Source of the DNA: Dysgonomonas sp. UBA5412
Lineage (GTDB): Bacteria; Bacteroidota; Bacteroidia; Bacteroidales; Dysgonomonadaceae
Assembly (NCBI GenBank): GCA_002409595.1
Contig: DHNQ01000001.1
Location: forward strand, 88,573-152,572
Length of the DNA stretch: 64,000 nucleotides
Direction: 5' to 3'
A program made the translations under genes and the position numbers. Positions within the stretch are counted from its first letter, which is position 1, and each line of letters starts with the position of its first letter. Below the pieces are notes generated by a model, which did no database searches, was not told the origin of the DNA, and saw only the letters and a program-made list of their open reading frames with translations. This document shows positions 45,328 to 52,871 of the stretch, one piece after another.

Positions 45328-46758
45328 ATGAAGAGAACAATCCTTATTTACTCCTTATTATTAGCTTTGATACTTAATGCGAATGCCCAGAATTATGATA
45401 AGAACTGCTATTTCGGCTTTACATTTGATGTGAGTGACAATGCTAACTGGGGATACGGAGAGCTAATCATTACCGATGTAGAACCAGGATCTCCTGCCGA
45501 AAGTGCAGGGATAAAGGTGAATGATATAATAATGGAAATCAATGGAAAAGCAACCTATCTGCGAGACAATCAGACTATTGCAAAATGGCTTTTCGAAGAT
45601 ATGTATGCACCTACGGTCAATTTTACGATACGTAATATGAACACATATTTCAAAGAGTATACTCTGCATCGCAAATGTGTGGCGACTAATTCAGTAAGTG
45701 AGAAAGAACTGTCTGAAATCTTTGGATTTTACAGTCTGGAAAATACAAATCAACGACAATTTACTTTACCTATTCGGGTAGAGCCTCGCAAGGAGGTAGA
45801 TTTTGCAGATTATCACACATATGACTTCTACAAAGATAACAAACCTGTACCAGCCATAGATACACAGATCATCGCATTATTAGAAAAAGATTTGCAAGCA
45901 AAAGGATTAGTGAGAGATACTTCCGATCCTGATATTGTGGTACAAGCTTATTATAAATATGAAGCTAATCCAAAACATACGGGACTTAATACCCGAAGAC
46001 AAAATGCAGGAGCGTGGAGATACGATACTGACAAACACCAGATGACTTATATACCTGTATTAGAATCGAACTCGACGCAGGTTGATGATGCCGCACAATA
46101 TATTATACAATATGGATTTAGTTTCTATGATCGCAAATACATCAATAAAGATAGGCTGACTCAAATATGGGATTGCAATCTGACAGAAAACTTGAGTTCG
46201 ACATACTCTCTTGAGGAATATGTAAGAATACACACTCCTCTTATGCTCAAACAATTTCCTTATTCTACATCTAAATCTGAGGCTGAATACAAGGTAAGTT
46301 TTAATAGATTCAACTACACCGGATTATATTTCGATGCTGACAATTTGACCATAATAAAAGATGTAGATACAGACTCTCCGGCATATCAGAGCGGTATGCG
46401 TCCGGGATATGTGATAAAGAAAATAAATGGCAAGAAATTTGATTATGATAAAGAGAAGATCTCAGATGGATACAGACGCTTTATAGCCGAAACAATGGTG
46501 TTCCGAGATCAGGCTACTCGATTTACCAATGCTGACGGTTACACCGACTGCATGTTCTGGAATGTAGGATATTACAATGATGTAGCCAAAGAGATCAACA
46601 AATATCAATCATATTTCTCTTATCTTTACGGATTTGAGAGTTATATAAATAATAAGAAAGAAGACAAATTAACGCTTGAAATATGGGATGGTATGCAAAC
46701 CCGTATAATAAGCATAACTCCTGAAATAAGGAAATCAATAGTAGTAAAAGCTTTATAA
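45328..46758 (+). CDS. Exported protein with PDZ - DUF4136 - PDZ arrangement
   Basis: 476 residues from the ATG at 45328, which opens signal peptide MKRTILIYSLLLALILNANAQ; the longer frame begins at a TTG inside the -7 box. First PDZ domain about residues 30-115 (ITDVEPGSPAESAGIKVNDIIMEING). The centre resembles DUF4136 (VDFADYHTYDF...IIALLEKDLQAKGL...DPDIVVQAYYKY). A second PDZ-like segment comes at about 330-370 (IIKDVDTDSPAYQSGMRPGYVIKKINGKKF). No protease triad or other catalytic site is visible, so it is likely a periplasmic scaffold or chaperone. The ABC-F gene follows 52 bp later, after a weak hairpin. Confidence 0.8.
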   Translation: MKRTILIYSLLLALILNANAQNYDKNCYFGFTFDVSDNANWGYGELIITDVEPGSPAESAGIKVNDIIMEINGKATYLRDNQTIAKWLFEDMYAPTVNFTIRNMNTYFKEYTLHRKCVATNSVSEKELSEIFGFYSLENTNQRQFTLPIRVEPRKEVDFADYHTYDFYKDNKPVPAIDTQIIALLEKDLQAKGLVRDTSDPDIVVQAYYKYEANPKHTGLNTRRQNAGAWRYDTDKHQMTYIPVLESNSTQVDDAAQYIIQYGFSFYDRKYINKDRLTQIWDCNLTENLSSTYSLEEYVRIHTPLMLKQFPYSTSKSEAEYKVSFNRFNYTGLYFDADNLTIIKDVDTDSPAYQSGMRPGYVIKKINGKKFDYDKEKISDGYRRFIAETMVFRDQATRFTNADGYTDCMFWNVGYYNDVAKEINKYQSYFSYLYGFESYINNKKEDKLTLEIWDGMQTRIISITPEIRKSIVVKAL

Positions 46759-46771
46759 TAAAGGTCATAAC

Positions 46772-46794
46772 ACAAAGAGGTTTTTCCTCTCTGT
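46772..46794 (+). terminator. Weak hairpin between the PDZ gene and the ABC-F gene
   Basis: AGAGG-ttttt-CCTCT, extended across one mismatch by ACA/TGT and followed by T6. Short but well placed; it could be a partial terminator, allowing some read-through into the ABC-F gene at 46811. Confidence 0.45.
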
Positions 46795-46810
46795 TTTTTA
46801 AAAAGAAATC

Positions 46811-48424
46811 ATGATAACAGTTTCAAATTTAGGTATTCAATTCGGAAAACGTGTATTATTTCAAGATGTGAATCTGAAATTTACAAGCGGTAATTGCTAT
46901 GGTATAATAGGTGCAAATGGTGCAGGAAAATCAACATTGCTTAAGATATTGAGCGGAGAAAAAGATGCTACTACGGGAACATTCTCATTGGGACCCGGAG
47001 AAAGACTCTCAGTTTTGGCTCAGGATCACTTTGCATTCGACTCTCAATCTGTAATGGACACAGTATTGCAAGGACATACAGTATTGTGGGATATTATGCA
47101 GGAAAAGAATGCTTTATATGCCAAAGAAGATTTTTCGGATGCCGACGGAATCAGAGCTTCAGAATTGGAAGAACGATTTGCCGAACTTGAAGGTTGGAAT
47201 GCAGAAAGCGATGCAGCCATGCTTCTTAGCGGCTTAGGAGTAGCAGAAGATCTGCATTATCAAATAATGGGAGACATGTCAGGGCAACAAAAAGTAAGAA
47301 TATTACTAGCTCGTGCCTTGTTCGGGAATCCGGACAACCTTCTGCTGGATGAGCCTACCAATGATCTGGACATAGAGACAGTTATGTGGCTCGAAAACTA
47401 TTTATCCAATAGTGAGAACACAGTATTGGTTGTATCGCATGACCGTCACTTCCTAGACTCGGTATGTACACATACGGTAGATATTGACTTTGGTAAAGTG
47501 AATATGTTTGCCGGTAACTATAGTTTCTGGTACGAATCAAGTCAACTTGCCCTACGTCAGCAACAGCAACAAAACAAAAAATCTGAAGAAAAGAAGAAAG
47601 AGCTGGAAGAATTTATCCGCCGATTCAGCGCCAATGTTGCAAAATCGAAACAAACAACGAGTAGAAAGAAAATGCTTGAGAAGCTTAATATTGAGGAGAT
47701 CAAGCCTTCTTCACGCAGATATCCGGGTATTATATTCTCACCAGACAGAGAACCGGGAAATAAAATATTAGAAGTAAATGGATTGAGCAAGTCAATAGAA
47801 GGTAAAGTTTTGTTTGCCAACATAAATTTCAATATAGAAAAAGACGACAAGGTCATTTTCTTATCCAAAGATCCTCGTGCAATGACAGCCTTCTTTGAGA
47901 TAATAAATGACTATGCCAAGCCAGATGCTGGAACTTATAGCTGGGGACAAACGATTACCACAGCATATTTGCCTTTGGATAACAGCGACTATTTCAAAGA
48001 CGATTTAAATCTGATTGATTGGCTATCGCAATTCTCTGACGATACGAGTGAAATCTATATCAAAGGTTTTCTTGGACGTATGTTATTCTCGGGAGAAGAG
48101 GTATTAAAAAATACAAAAGTTCTTTCGGGAGGAGAAAAGATGCGTTGTATGATTGCCCGTATGATGATGAAAAGTGCCAATTGCTTGGTTTTAGATTCTC
48201 CTACAAACCACTTGGACTTAGAGTCTATTCAGGCATTCAATAATACTTTAACTCAGTTGAAAGGAAATGTATTGATGTCTTCGCATGACCACGAATTTAT
48301 TCAGACTGTATGTAATCGCGTTATAGAACTTACTCCAAACGGGATAATAGACAAGATTATGGATTATGATGATTACATTACCTCTGACGAGATAAAAGCA
48401 TTAAGAGAAAAAATGTACAAATAA
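46811..48424 (+). CDS. ABC-F family ATPase, YbiT-like, with degenerate second site
   Basis: 537 residues, two ATPase domains and no membrane segment; ABC-F proteins act on ribosomes. Domain 1 has intact Walker A GANGAGKST (34-42), Walker B with catalytic Glu in LLLDEPTNDLD (177-187) and VSHD (208-211), but its signature is MSGQQ (156-160). The linker (about 250-300) is Gln/Lys-rich. Domain 2 has a good signature LSGGE (438-442) and SSHD (490-493), but its P-loop is replaced by VIFLSKDPRAMTAFF (348-362) and its Walker B is LVLDSPTNHLD, with Ser in place of the Glu. So one composite ATP site looks active and the other dead. Resemblance to YbiT is by overall pattern. I recall similar degenerate copies in other Bacteroidota. 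Confidence 0.9.
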   Translation: MITVSNLGIQFGKRVLFQDVNLKFTSGNCYGIIGANGAGKSTLLKILSGEKDATTGTFSLGPGERLSVLAQDHFAFDSQSVMDTVLQGHTVLWDIMQEKNALYAKEDFSDADGIRASELEERFAELEGWNAESDAAMLLSGLGVAEDLHYQIMGDMSGQQKVRILLARALFGNPDNLLLDEPTNDLDIETVMWLENYLSNSENTVLVVSHDRHFLDSVCTHTVDIDFGKVNMFAGNYSFWYESSQLALRQQQQQNKKSEEKKKELEEFIRRFSANVAKSKQTTSRKKMLEKLNIEEIKPSSRRYPGIIFSPDREPGNKILEVNGLSKSIEGKVLFANINFNIEKDDKVIFLSKDPRAMTAFFEIINDYAKPDAGTYSWGQTITTAYLPLDNSDYFKDDLNLIDWLSQFSDDTSEIYIKGFLGRMLFSGEEVLKNTKVLSGGEKMRCMIARMMMKSANCLVLDSPTNHLDLESIQAFNNTLTQLKGNVLMSSHDHEFIQTVCNRVIELTPNGIIDKIMDYDDYITSDEIKALREKMYK

Positions 48425-48440
48425 TAAATACTCCAATACA

Positions 48441-48475
48441 AAAAGAGAGCGATAATATATTTATCGCTCTCTTTT
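48441..48475. terminator. Bidirectional terminator, ABC-F / serB
   Basis: AAAAGAGAGCGATAA / TTATCGCTCTCTTTT, a perfect 15-bp stem with a 5-nt loop between convergent genes. Confidence 0.88.
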
Positions 48476-48496
48476 TTATATTTAAGAAACACCTTT

Positions 48497-49720
48497 TTAT
48501 AAATCTTCTCCGATAAGCATAGAGTCTCTATATCCTAAAAAGTATAATATGCCATCAAGCCCCACAGTAGACAACGATTGTTTCGCATTTTCCTTCACCT
48601 TTGGTTTTGCATGGAACGCTATTCCCAACCCGGCAATGCCAAGCATTGGCAAGTCGTTTGCACCATCACCTACGGCAACTGTTTGACGAATATCAACCTT
48701 TTCCACTTGTGCCAGTAAACGAAGCAATTCTGCTTTGCGCTTACCATCCACAATGTCTCCGACATAATTACCGGTCAGCTTACCATCTACAATCTCCAAC
48801 TCGTTTGCATAAACATAGTCGAATCCGTATTTCTCTTTCAGATAATTACCAAAATAGGTAAATCCTCCTGACAAAATAGCCAATTTACAGCCACTCTTTT
48901 TCAAGATGCGGATAAGGCGAGCCATACCTTCTGTTATAGGCAAGTTTTCAGCAATCTCTTTCATCACAGATTCATCAAGACCTTTGAGTAATCCAACGCG
49001 CTTTTTGAAACTTTCCGAAAAATCTATTTCGCCACGCATTGCTGATTCTGTTATCGCTTTCACTTCCTCTCCTACTCCAGCCCTTTCAGCCAGCTCATCA
49101 ATCACTTCTGTCTGAATAAGAGTCGAATCCATATCGAAACAAACTAGACGACGCATACGGCGATACATACTTTCTTCTTGGAAAGCTATATCAATTCGCT
49201 GTTCATCCGCCAATTTCATAAAGTCATTTTTGAGCTTGATCGGATCGTCTACGCTACCTCTTATTGCTAATTCAATACATGCTCGAGTCGGGCTTTCCGA
49301 TTCTTCGAGCGACATACGTCCGGTAAGGCGTACTATTTTTTCTATATTGAGATGATATTTTTGGCTTATTTTAGCTACGGCAGATATTTGAGACGGTTTC
49401 AGCTTGCGGCCAAGTAGTGTTACAATATAACGGTTTTTGGTAGTCTGCAAACATACCCAACGTCTGTAATCGTCTTTGCTGATAGGCGAAAAACGAATAA
49501 TAACCCCGACTTCGGTAGCTTTGAACAATAAATCTTTTATTACTTCTCCGGCATTTTTCGCTTCAAACATTATAGCTAAAGACAGCGAATGATGAATATT
49601 GGCTTGCCCTATATCTAAAAGATTTGCATCATGCTTTGCCAGCACTGCAGTCAGTTCGGCTGTTACACCAGGCTTGTCCTCTCCGGACAGACTAGCTAAT
49701 ATTATTTCTGAATCTTCCAT
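48497..49720 (-). CDS. serB: Phosphoserine phosphatase with two ACT-like domains
   Basis: 407 residues. The C-terminal half is a HAD phosphatase: nucleophile motif FDMDSTLIQTE (D196 and D198), the Ser/Thr of AILSGGF and GDGANDLPML with its metal Asp pair. This removes phosphate from phosphoserine in the last step of serine synthesis. The N-terminal half holds two ACT domains (about 1-80 and 90-165; LASLSGEDKPGVTAELTAVL), suggesting amino-acid sensing, as in actinobacterial and other long SerB enzymes. It is 36 bp downstream of argH on the same strand, so cotranscription is possible. Confidence 0.95.
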   Translation of the reverse strand: MEDSEIILASLSGEDKPGVTAELTAVLAKHDANLLDIGQANIHHSLSLAIMFEAKNAGEVIKDLLFKATEVGVIIRFSPISKDDYRRWVCLQTTKNRYIVTLLGRKLKPSQISAVAKISQKYHLNIEKIVRLTGRMSLEESESPTRACIELAIRGSVDDPIKLKNDFMKLADEQRIDIAFQEESMYRRMRRLVCFDMDSTLIQTEVIDELAERAGVGEEVKAITESAMRGEIDFSESFKKRVGLLKGLDESVMKEIAENLPITEGMARLIRILKKSGCKLAILSGGFTYFGNYLKEKYGFDYVYANELEIVDGKLTGNYVGDIVDGKRKAELLRLLAQVEKVDIRQTVAVGDGANDLPMLGIAGLGIAFHAKPKVKENAKQSLSTVGLDGILYFLGYRDSMLIGEDL

Positions 49721-49755
49721 AATAAAGAGGAACTTCTATTTTTCAAAAATTATTA

Positions 49756-51096
49756 TTAATCAATAGAGTCTAATAATGCTTTCTCAGCAGACATTACCGT
49801 ATTGAAAGAAAACTGATCTACGATTTGTTGTTTCAATAGCTCAATATGACCGTTGTACAGATTCCCTATGCTACCTTGATGGGTATGATTAACCTGTTTA
49901 TTGTGCGAAAACTTACCTTTTTCTATATCCAATCCGACTTGTTTGTAAGCATCACGGAAAGGCACTCCTTCTAATACTAGTCTGTTGACTTCTTCTACAC
50001 TAAATATTAGTAGATATTTAGGGTCGTCTAGTATATTCTCGTTTATTTTCACCTGACTCATCATTTCTGCAACCATTTGCAGACAATCGTTCATCTCTCC
50101 AAATGCAGGAATAAATAGTTCTTTTATAATCTGGAGATCGCGAAAATAACCGGAAGGTAGATTGTTTATTATTAATGTTATATCGGTAGGTAAAGCTTGA
50201 AGTTTATTACATTTAGCTCGTGTCAATTCAAATACATCAGGATTCTTCTTATGAGGCATAATACTAGACCCGGTGGTATACTCGTCCGCCAATTTAATAA
50301 ATCCAAAATTCTGACTATTGTACAAACAAGCATCGTATGATAGCTTGGATAGCGTACCGGCAATGCCTGCTATTGCAAAAGCGACTGTACGTTCCATCTT
50401 TCCGCGTCCCATTTGTGCATATACGACATTATAGTCCATTGAGTCAAAACCCAATAAATCGGTAGTCTTTTGTCTATCAAGAGGAAACGACGAGCCATAT
50501 CCTGCAGCTGAGCCTAGAGGATTGCGGTTACAAATCTTATAGGCAGCCAACAATAGTTGCAAGTCATCGACTAAACTTTCGGCATAAGCTCCAAACCATA
50601 AGCCAAAGGATGAAGGCATCGCTATTTGCAAATGCGTGTATCCCGGCATGAGAATATTCTTATATTTTTCACTTTGAGAGAGGAGTACATCAATGAGCTT
50701 TGAAACAGAGTCAACAAGCATATGTATTTGATCTCGTGTATAAAGTTTCAGGTCTACCAAGACTTGATCGTTACGGGATCTTCCACTATGTATTTTCTTA
50801 CCTACGTCTCCAAGTTTTCGGGTAAGCATCAATTCGACTTGCGAATGTACGTCTTCAATACCATCTTCAATCACAAATTTGCCGTCAACAGCAATTTTAT
50901 ATATTTCTTTAAGCTCTCTCAGCAACAGTATTAATTCTTCTTTGCTGAGTAAGCCTATCGTTTCCAACATTGTGATATGTGCCATAGAACCAAGTACATC
51001 ATAAGGAGCCAAATATATATCCAGTTCCCTATCATGTCCCACGGTATAGGATTCTACATCCTTATTTACCTGAACACTTTTTTCCCAAAGTTTCAT
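49756..51096 (-). CDS. argH: Argininosuccinate lyase
   Basis: 446 residues, fumarase/aspartase superfamily; it cleaves argininosuccinate to arginine and fumarate. The signature loop GSSIMPHKKNPD (residues 276-287) is complete with catalytic Ser; the usual MPQKKNP is MPHKKNP here, which I recall from other Bacteroidales. Other markers are HSGRSRNDQV (about 103-112) and the catalytic-His region MPGYTHLQ. Its ATG lies 3 bp after the stop of the SRPBCC gene, so pyrE, SRPBCC and argH appear to be one operon. Confidence 0.96.
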   Translation of the reverse strand: MKLWEKSVQVNKDVESYTVGHDRELDIYLAPYDVLGSMAHITMLETIGLLSKEELILLLRELKEIYKIAVDGKFVIEDGIEDVHSQVELMLTRKLGDVGKKIHSGRSRNDQVLVDLKLYTRDQIHMLVDSVSKLIDVLLSQSEKYKNILMPGYTHLQIAMPSSFGLWFGAYAESLVDDLQLLLAAYKICNRNPLGSAAGYGSSFPLDRQKTTDLLGFDSMDYNVVYAQMGRGKMERTVAFAIAGIAGTLSKLSYDACLYNSQNFGFIKLADEYTTGSSIMPHKKNPDVFELTRAKCNKLQALPTDITLIINNLPSGYFRDLQIIKELFIPAFGEMNDCLQMVAEMMSQVKINENILDDPKYLLIFSVEEVNRLVLEGVPFRDAYKQVGLDIEKGKFSHNKQVNHTHQGSIGNLYNGHIELLKQQIVDQFSFNTVMSAEKALLDSID

Positions 51097-51099
51097 GAG

Positions 51100-51531
51100 C
51101 TATTTTTTATTCAAGATTTCAGAGTATGGAAGAGAAGCTAAAACATCTGCTACTTTGTCTAAACCTTCCTGCAATGGTTTGCCTATCATTGGTTTTAGAA
51201 AAGGACTAAGATCAGCCTTCAGCGTAAGTTTCATTTTTGTTTCATTTACCTCTGAATCTTTTAACTGAATCCACATAGTAACACCAAAAGGTAATTGTTC
51301 TGCCTGAAACTTAATTGTTTTATTTGGTTCTCGCTCCAAGACAACAAATCTGATTTTTCCTACGGGATCGACATTTACTGTACAAGAATCTGTATCAAAC
51401 GAAAAATCTTTTATTTTATCCTGGGGTATTCTGTCTTTAGCTAATTCCAGATTATTGAGATCCGATAATACATTAAATACATCGACATCAGTATATGGAA
51501 TATTTTTTATATCACTAACAAATTCGGTCAT
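51100..51531 (-). CDS. SRPBCC/START-fold protein, function unknown
   Basis: 143 residues with no signal peptide. It reads as one helix-grip fold: MTEFVSDIKNIPYTDVDVFNVLSDLNNL, then a run of strands (KIRFVVLEREPNKTIKFQAEQLPFG) and a C-terminal helix (LQEGLDKVADVLASLPY). Such folds bind hydrophobic ligands, but none is known here. It sits tightly between pyrE and argH, a neighbourhood that I associate with Bacteroidales; a role in those pathways is not shown. Confidence 0.82.
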   Translation of the reverse strand: MTEFVSDIKNIPYTDVDVFNVLSDLNNLELAKDRIPQDKIKDFSFDTDSCTVNVDPVGKIRFVVLEREPNKTIKFQAEQLPFGVTMWIQLKDSEVNETKMKLTLKADLSPFLKPMIGKPLQEGLDKVADVLASLPYSEILNKK

Positions 51532-51547
51532 TATATATGTTTTCTCT

Positions 51548-52177
51548 TTATTTCCAATCAGCAGGGGCTTTTCTCCATTCTTGCAATGTATCTAAATCTG
51601 ACTCTGCAATATAATCAATACGCAAAGCTTCTGTCAAAATTGCATCATAGTTTGTCAGAGTAATTAATTCAACTCCGGCTTCTTTAAATTTTTCTGCTGC
51701 AATAGGGAATCCATATGTAAAGTTAGCAACCATACCAATCACTTCTGAACTATCTCTACGGATAGCTTCAACAGCTTTTAAGCTGCTAGAACCGGTAGAC
51801 ACAAGATCTTCAACTACAACAACTTTACTTCCTGGCTTTAATTCTCCTTCTATCAGATTTTCCAAACCATGATCTTTAGGTGTAGCACGAATGTAAACAA
51901 AAGGAAGTCCTAAAGCATCAGCAACTAATGCTCCGGGAGCAATTGCTCCTGTTGCAACTCCTGCTATAGCATCTACTTCACGAAAGTTCTCTAATATAAG
52001 CCTAGATAGTTCAGTCTTTATAAATGTACGTATTCTAGGGTATGATATTAGCTTACGATTATCACAATAGATTGGAGATTTCCAGCCCGAAGCCCATGTA
52101 AATGGGTTAGAGGGTTGTAGTTTTATGGCTCTGATACTAAGTAGCTTTTCGGCTGTCAGTTTTTCTAAAGTGTCCAT
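51548..52177 (-). CDS. pyrE: Orotate phosphoribosyltransferase
   Basis: 209 residues. It joins orotate and PRPP to give orotidine 5'-phosphate in pyrimidine synthesis. The PRPP-binding motif VVVVEDLVSTGS is at residues 119-130. The catalytic flexible loop (YIRATPKDHGLENLIEG) precedes it, carrying conserved Lys and His. The gene heads the pyrE-SRPBCC-argH operon and has a clear -7 box. Pairing it with argH is interesting because carbamoyl phosphate from carB (also in this window) feeds both pathways. Confidence 0.95.
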   Translation of the reverse strand: MDTLEKLTAEKLLSIRAIKLQPSNPFTWASGWKSPIYCDNRKLISYPRIRTFIKTELSRLILENFREVDAIAGVATGAIAPGALVADALGLPFVYIRATPKDHGLENLIEGELKPGSKVVVVEDLVSTGSSSLKAVEAIRRDSSEVIGMVANFTYGFPIAAEKFKEAGVELITLTNYDAILTEALRIDYIAESDLDTLQEWRKAPADWK

Positions 52178-52220
52178 TTTTATCTTTTAATAATTAACAA
52201 CAATCAACATTATTCGTCTA

Positions 52221-52228
52221 CAAATATA
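52221..52228 (-). promoter_or_regulatory. -7 box of the pyrE operon
   Basis: Minus strand TATATTTG matches TAnnTTTG, 44 bp before the ATG at 52177. Confidence 0.55.
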
Positions 52229-52301
52229 CAATTAATAGGCATAATAAATGAAATTATAGAAGAAAGAAAATTGGAATAAAAGGAAAAGAAGAGAATAATA
52301 A

Positions 52302-52334
52302 AAAGAGAGATACAAACTGAATGTATCTCTCTTT
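52302..52334 (-). terminator. Intrinsic terminator of the candidate 6S RNA
   Basis: AAAGAGAGATACA / TGTATCTCTCTTT, a perfect 13-bp stem with a 7-nt loop followed on the minus strand by a T-rich tract. It starts 10 nt after the closing stem of the RNA. Confidence 0.82.
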
Positions 52335-52343
52335 CTTATATAA

Positions 52344-52515
52344 AAGTCGTATTGGCGGATATAGCCGAAACTCCATAAAACAGGATTTGAGTGCCTCGAT
52401 CCCTTTGTAATCCACCGTGCAAAGCAACCCGAAGGTGTGGCCCGCCATTAGAATCAAAAGCTTGTCTCGGATATTTTAATTAATTGATGAGTTTCCCAAT
52501 CGACCAACACGACTT
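52344..52515 (-). ncRNA. ssrS: Candidate 6S RNA (SsrS, Bacteroidales-1-like)
   Basis: About 172 nt closed by a 12-bp stem, AAGUCGUGUUGG pairing with CCAAUACGACUU (one G-U). Further in, GAAACUC pairs with GAGUUUC, and a central part holds small hairpins (ACC-UUCG-GGU; CUUUG/CAAAG). A perfect terminator follows directly. Long hairpin, size, isolated position and terminator together fit 6S RNA, which binds the housekeeping polymerase and is released by short product RNAs. The family call is inferred from structure; I could not compare it with a covariance model. Signature bases of tmRNA, RNase P RNA and SRP RNA are not present. A TTTG about 20 nt before the 5' end (minus strand) could be its -33 box. 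Confidence 0.6.
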
Positions 52516-52580
52516 AGACTAGCTTTTTCAATAACTTATTTCAAAATTATGTAGAATATTTGAAACAAACAAATAATTCT

Positions 52581-52739
52581 TTAAGATTTAATTGATTTTG
52601 CTTTTGTACTGCATCCACAGCTAGAGCATCCACAACTACCTTTTTGTGATTTATGCGAAAAGAAAAAAGCATATACTCGACTGATAATCAAAGCAGCTAC
52701 TGCAAATCCGATAATACCAACTATGATCTCTTGTACCAT
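52581..52739 (-). CDS. FeoB-associated small Cys-rich membrane protein
   Basis: 52 residues from the ATG at 52739; a longer open frame to 52832 lacks support and would run into the terminator of the preceding gene. One membrane helix (IIVGIIGFAVAALIISRVYAFFF) is followed by a short tail with GSCGCSSCGCS, the layout of the small proteins found directly downstream of feoB in many anaerobes. They are thought to help iron uptake, perhaps in place of FeoC. Here it is separated from feoB by the susC/susD pair and by a strong terminator. Confidence 0.82.
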   Translation of the reverse strand: MVQEIIVGIIGFAVAALIISRVYAFFFSHKSQKGSCGCSSCGCSTKAKSIKS

Positions 52740-52820
52740 TTCTTTTAAACTTATTTTGTTTATATAAACAAAGTTAAGTATGATATTGAAAGGAAAAAAG
52801 AGAATCGGGTTAAAAGAAAT

Positions 52821-52855
52821 AAAAAACTCCAAAGAACTAATCTTTGGAGTTTTTT
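52821..52855. terminator. Terminator after susD-like gene
   Basis: AAAAAACTCCAAAG / CTTTGGAGTTTTTT, a perfect 14-bp stem with a 7-nt loop, 16 bp after the susD stop. Confidence 0.85.
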
Positions 52856-52871
52856 TATTTATTGAATTATC

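Larger units (their letters stand above)
52178..52580. other. Intergenic region, 403 bp, holding the candidate 6S RNA
   Basis: Between pyrE and the small Cys-rich membrane protein. It contains the pyrE -7 box, the candidate 6S RNA (52344-52515) and its terminator. A 67-codon minus-strand open frame runs through the RNA but lacks protein-like features. Confidence 0.6.

Noticed and set aside
52254..52457. 67-codon minus-strand open frame downstream of the Cys-rich gene
   Set aside because: It runs through the strongly structured candidate 6S RNA and its terminator hairpin, and the translation is not protein-like.
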